Under the pieces are notes generated by a model that saw only the letters and a list, made by a program, of their open reading frames with translations, was not told the DNA's origin and did no database searches. The translations under genes and the position numbers were made by a program. This document shows positions 60,189 to 64,000 of a stretch of DNA of 64,000 bases, one piece after another. Numbering within the stretch: the stretch's first letter is position 1; each line of letters opens with the position of its first letter. The stretch comes from Oxyruncus cristatus (taxonomy: Eukaryota; Chordata; Aves; Passeriformes; Cotingidae), in contig VXAY01000767.1 in the NCBI GenBank assembly GCA_013399855.1, positions 3,965,487 to 4,029,486 on the forward strand, in the 5' to 3' direction.

Positions 60189-63100
60189 AAATTGAGCATA
60201 ACATAAATGCCCAGTTAGGCACATAATACTCAGGACAAAACAATTGAATACAGATAAGTACATGTGACTCTAAAATTCATAAAAATACCTTGATTGCCTT
60301 AATTCATGCAACAACACACTGGATAGTATAGCACAGGTAGTACACACACATCTGAAAATATCTTAAGGAATGATATTAAAGAAAATCTTAAAATAGGCTT
60401 AAGAAGAAAAACATGAGAGCATCCATGCAAGGAGAAAGTGAGGGGTCAGGAACTGCCTTATGGGTCCCTGCACTGCAAAATGCTGAATGAATAAAGAAAC
60501 AAACTGTTGTTGCTCCATTGCCACACTCCTTGCAGACATTCATGCAAAGACAGCCACAGGACAGCTTAAGGCAGTGGAGAGAACACTTTCAGAAAGACGG
60601 ACGAAATGGATTCAGCAGGAAAACAGTTGAAATATGATCCTGTGGTTTTGCTCAGCTGCAGTTGCCCCTTCTTTTAGCTGGACCACAAGGTGTTTGTAAA
60701 GTATTGACATACAGAAGGAGAAGAAGGAGAAGACCTCAGCCTATAAGATTGTGGCAATAGATAATCTTCAAGGGGTGGAATATGAAGATTCCCACCAACA
60801 AAATAATAGCAGTGAATAAGGACACAAAAAGTGAATTAATGTAGGAGAAGAAGAAAAAATACAGAAGCATAGAACACAGGCATATTAGTTCATGCCTGGC
60901 CTGTAACAAACAGAAGAACCCCATCTAAAAAGTTTAACTTCAGTGGGAAAAAAAACCAAAGGCAACCAACTTTAAATAAAAGTTTTAAAGGGAAGAAGTG
61001 GAAAAGAAATGGCAATTTCACCTTCAGATAAAAGCTACTAAGGGAAAAAGAAAGTAGAGAATGTAAAAGGGCATTTTCTTTAAAAAAATATTTTACATAT
61101 TTCAATTCTGGTATTTCCCTTGGGGTTTGCATATTTCAGTCACATAGTTATCCAATTAAAATGAAAACTCTGCATTATCCTTTAGGCGAGGACAGCTGCC
61201 AGCTGCTGAGTTTTATAAAGTCTTTAATCTTGTCCATAAATATTTAACAAGAATTGGTTGGTACACAAGCCAAAGTAAAGTAAGAAATCAAAGGCATGAG
61301 CTCTGCAATAACCTCTGTATTGTCTGAATGGAGATGAACTACTTGAACAAAATTGTGACTTTTCTCTTTTTATGTTAAAATTATTATTAAAATGTATTCA
61401 GGCAACTTTTCTGATCATTTTCCCATTTTCTTCTGCTCATGTAATGTAGAGAAGGGAAGAGAAGAACTAAACATTTCAAAACTGAGATAAATCTCCCTGT
61501 TCCAAACTGAGTTTGCAGCACAGCAAAGTACCAATCTTTGTCATTTTATCTTTTATGCTTTATATGTTAATGAGTTGTTTCTCAAGAACAGCCTTCAATA
61601 AAGGGTCACATCTTTTCAGGATACGTTGGATATATAGAAGCTCTGTATTCAATATCTGCAGGCAGAAATATACTTAGAGGTGTAATGAATCTACAGGCAC
61701 AGCCCCCATTGGGTCTTTGCAACATCATCAGCAGCACACCCTTGCATGTGGAATGTTGTCCAAACCCCAGGGCAGCAGAAGTGCAAACAGCCTCTTCTTT
61801 TAGACTGACAGCAGTTTGACAGCCTAAGTCACATCCAGGAGCAAGGAGGAGTCCTGTGACCTGCTGTGTTCCCACAGATTATGTGCACAGGAACCTACCT
61901 GGGAGGAGGGAGCCTTCAAAGGGGTTTGAGGAAAACATCGATGCAACAGCCCCATGCCAAACCAGGGTAAATTGGCAGCTCTTGCTTGGATATAGGATAT
62001 TCCAACTGAGGGAATTGTGCACTTACATTTTTAAGGCCGCATACCTTACATAACCCAGTTTTTCCAAAGAGCAGAGGAATAGTCTTGTTGGCTACAAGGA
62101 AAGGTTATCCAATGCTTCCTGCCAGGCCCAGGCCTCCAATCCCAGTGCTATGCCTGCCTTGCCCTGCAGCAGTACGTTCAAGCCCAGAGCAGAGTTACAG
62201 CGTGTAGAGCAGCAGCATTACAGCATCACCACCTCTTGGGCTCAAGAGAACAAACTGAATGACAAGCTCCACACGTTGCCCTTGCATGACTGATCTCAGG
62301 TTTTCTGATACCCCTGCTGACCACCAAACCTCATCTCCACAGCCTAAACTATCAGCTCCCCAGTATCTTACACCAAAGGACTAGGGAGTCCAGACACCAT
62401 AAGGAACAAGCAAGAAACAGCACCTTCCAAGTCTTCTATAATCAATCCATGCTAAAAACAGAGAATAACACCTGCTCCACACTTTTAGATCTCTTTTTTT
62501 TCCAAATGTTTGCAAAATGTTTGGTACCCTAGAGTTTTCAGCCTGGTTTCACCTTCACCTCAAGGAATCGTCATAGTTCCACCTCTGTTTGCTTGAAATA
62601 TATACTGCTAAGTATAGTCAGATTGAGAAAAAGTCCTTTAGCACAGCCTTAAAAAATAATTAGCATGGCCAATTTCTTGCCCTTTTGATTGTCAGGTCTG
62701 TAGAAACTCAGAATTGAGAGTGAGCAGCTTCAGTCCAATAGAAAATATCCAGCAGCAAGCACTGTTCTTAGTCCTGTTGGTTTGGTAGTAGCTCTTTAAA
62801 CATCATACTATTTCAATGGGCAGAATATTGAAAACTGTCAGCAAAGGCTCTCCAGGCACAAGCTACTGAAGAAGAGGATCAGCCAGATGACCTAATGACT
62901 CTGTGACAAAAGCAGGTATCTTTGTCAGCTGTTCCCAGCTCAGTGAGTCAGAGAGATGGTCTTAAACTGATTGGTTTTTACTAAGGCAGATGCAGCAGAA
63001 AGAAAAAAAAAAAATCATTTTGATTTCCAGAAAGACTCTGTGACTTATAACAACATAAAATAATTTATCTGTGTCAGCTTGTCATGCTTGATGTAAACAG

Positions 63101-64000
63101 ACAGTTAGATATTGGAACTGCACTCAGTAAACTAAAGATGCATATGCTATAAATTGGTTATAAGGCACTCCATGGCACAATGGAACAAAGCACGCACTAG
63201 AGCTTAATCCTTCTGCTTTCTGAATCAATAGAAATATTCTTCTCAATTTAACAGGATGGGAAGAAAACCCTAGAATCATCTTCATAGGAGTGGCAGAGTG
63301 AATTGTGAGGGATGCTGGGGATAAAATCATATGAAAGGGGTCATTGCCAGGATCTTAGTGAGTGACAAGTGCTTTTCAGAGCTTTGCATTTTCAGTTTTA
63401 ATCTGAAACCTGGAAATAAAAAAGCCTGGCTTTTCAAAATAATTAAAACCTTGACATATTCAAAATCAGTAGTCATTAATGAAAAATATGACTCATTCTC
63501 CCATTTCTGTCACTTATGAGTCAAGAAAGCCTGGAAAATTATGGTAGGAAGTACAGGTGACTGCAAGTCTCTCTGAAGTTAATGAAAGCTGCAGGGTCTA
63601 AGCACGCTGAGAAAAGTCAAGTTATTAATATCCCTGCACCAAAATTTCACACAATTCTGAGGCAGTATTGACTTGTCTTCTTCAAGTAATCAAAATAAGG
63701 ACTTCAAAATACATCCATGAAAAAATTGCTTCAATTAGTCTGAAGACGGGCTCAAAATAAAAAGCCTATGGCACATCCCACCCAATCTGTGTTTAAAATG
63801 CTACTTGAACTTTTCAGTCCTTCACAGGACTGTGAATAATTGAACAAAGGAATTGCAAACTTCTATGGTCAAGGTGAGCAGAACTTGATAAATATTTTCA
63901 TGGAAGAACTTATCCTCATAGGAAAATTTCATGGCACAGATTCATCTCTGACATGTATTAACTATAGATGAGGGAGCTCAATGCAAAGACAAGCTAGGCC
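60189..64000. other. Non-coding DNA, no recognisable gene
   Basis: AT-rich background with A- and GA-rich tracts at 60712-60735 and 60850-61090; the latter opens long Phe- and Leu-rich frames on the minus strand (80 codons at 60890-61132) that mean nothing. An 89-codon minus-strand frame at 61606-61875 is not recognisable. No further mobile element or motif cluster was noticed. Confidence 0.65.

Noticed and set aside
60890..61132. Phe- and Leu-rich 80-codon minus-strand frame that looks like a membrane protein
   Set aside because: It is the complement of A-rich sequence; hydrophobicity follows from TTT and CTT codons.

Overview
The window looks like AT-rich non-coding DNA from a bird or another sauropsid. 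The main evidence is two unmistakable CR1 LINE fragments: one on the minus strand at about 19713-19998 and one on the plus strand at about 59545-60188. Both carry the CR1 ORF2 C-terminal protein signature, and both end in copies of the ATTCTATGA-type 3' terminal repeat typical of archosaur CR1. Interspersed repeats are otherwise sparse, and there are no LINE-1 or Alu-like sequences, which also fits a bird. GC is roughly 40% by eye, CpG is scarce and no CpG island is visible. The general picture is an intergenic or long-intron stretch of a large chromosome.

I recognise no protein-coding gene. The open frames are nearly all short (60-120 codons), lie on both strands, and are about what AT-rich vertebrate DNA gives by chance. 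The longest, 156 codons on the minus strand at 22733-23203, matches no family I know. There is no operon, tRNA, rRNA or CRISPR, and no promoter I can defend.

Layout. 1-4829: unremarkable. 4830-4890: two long G tracts around a 7-base assembly gap. 4891-16273: unremarkable apart from a (CA)11 microsatellite and a GC-richer, stop-poor patch at 12176-12741. 16274-16368: a five-copy 19-bp minisatellite. 19713-19998: minus-strand CR1. 21081-21138 and 22618-22675: two diverged copies of one unidentified repeat. 24063-24305: a short minus-strand frame with a local CpG cluster. 31783-32290: several splice-like signals and coding-like segments on the minus strand. 36295-36324: T tract. 38178-38445: GC-rich patch with a G-quadruplex-like motif. 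39142-39172: possible relic of a MIR-type SINE. 39877-40096: coding-like relic on the minus strand with a frame change. 40919-41082 and 51853-52112: two splice-bounded exon-like segments on the plus strand. 41732-41888, 48490-48840, 52239-52620 and 57440-57560: dense homeodomain, POU or HOX-type motif clusters that could be conserved developmental enhancers. 59545-60188: internally deleted plus-strand CR1.

The best candidates for real function are the enhancer-like clusters, above all the six same-strand GATTA cores at 41732-41888 and the CpG-rich octamer-bearing segment near 48622. If they are real, the window would be a regulatory gene desert around a developmental gene outside it. That is inference; cross-species alignment would decide it. 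I found no convincing new biological system.
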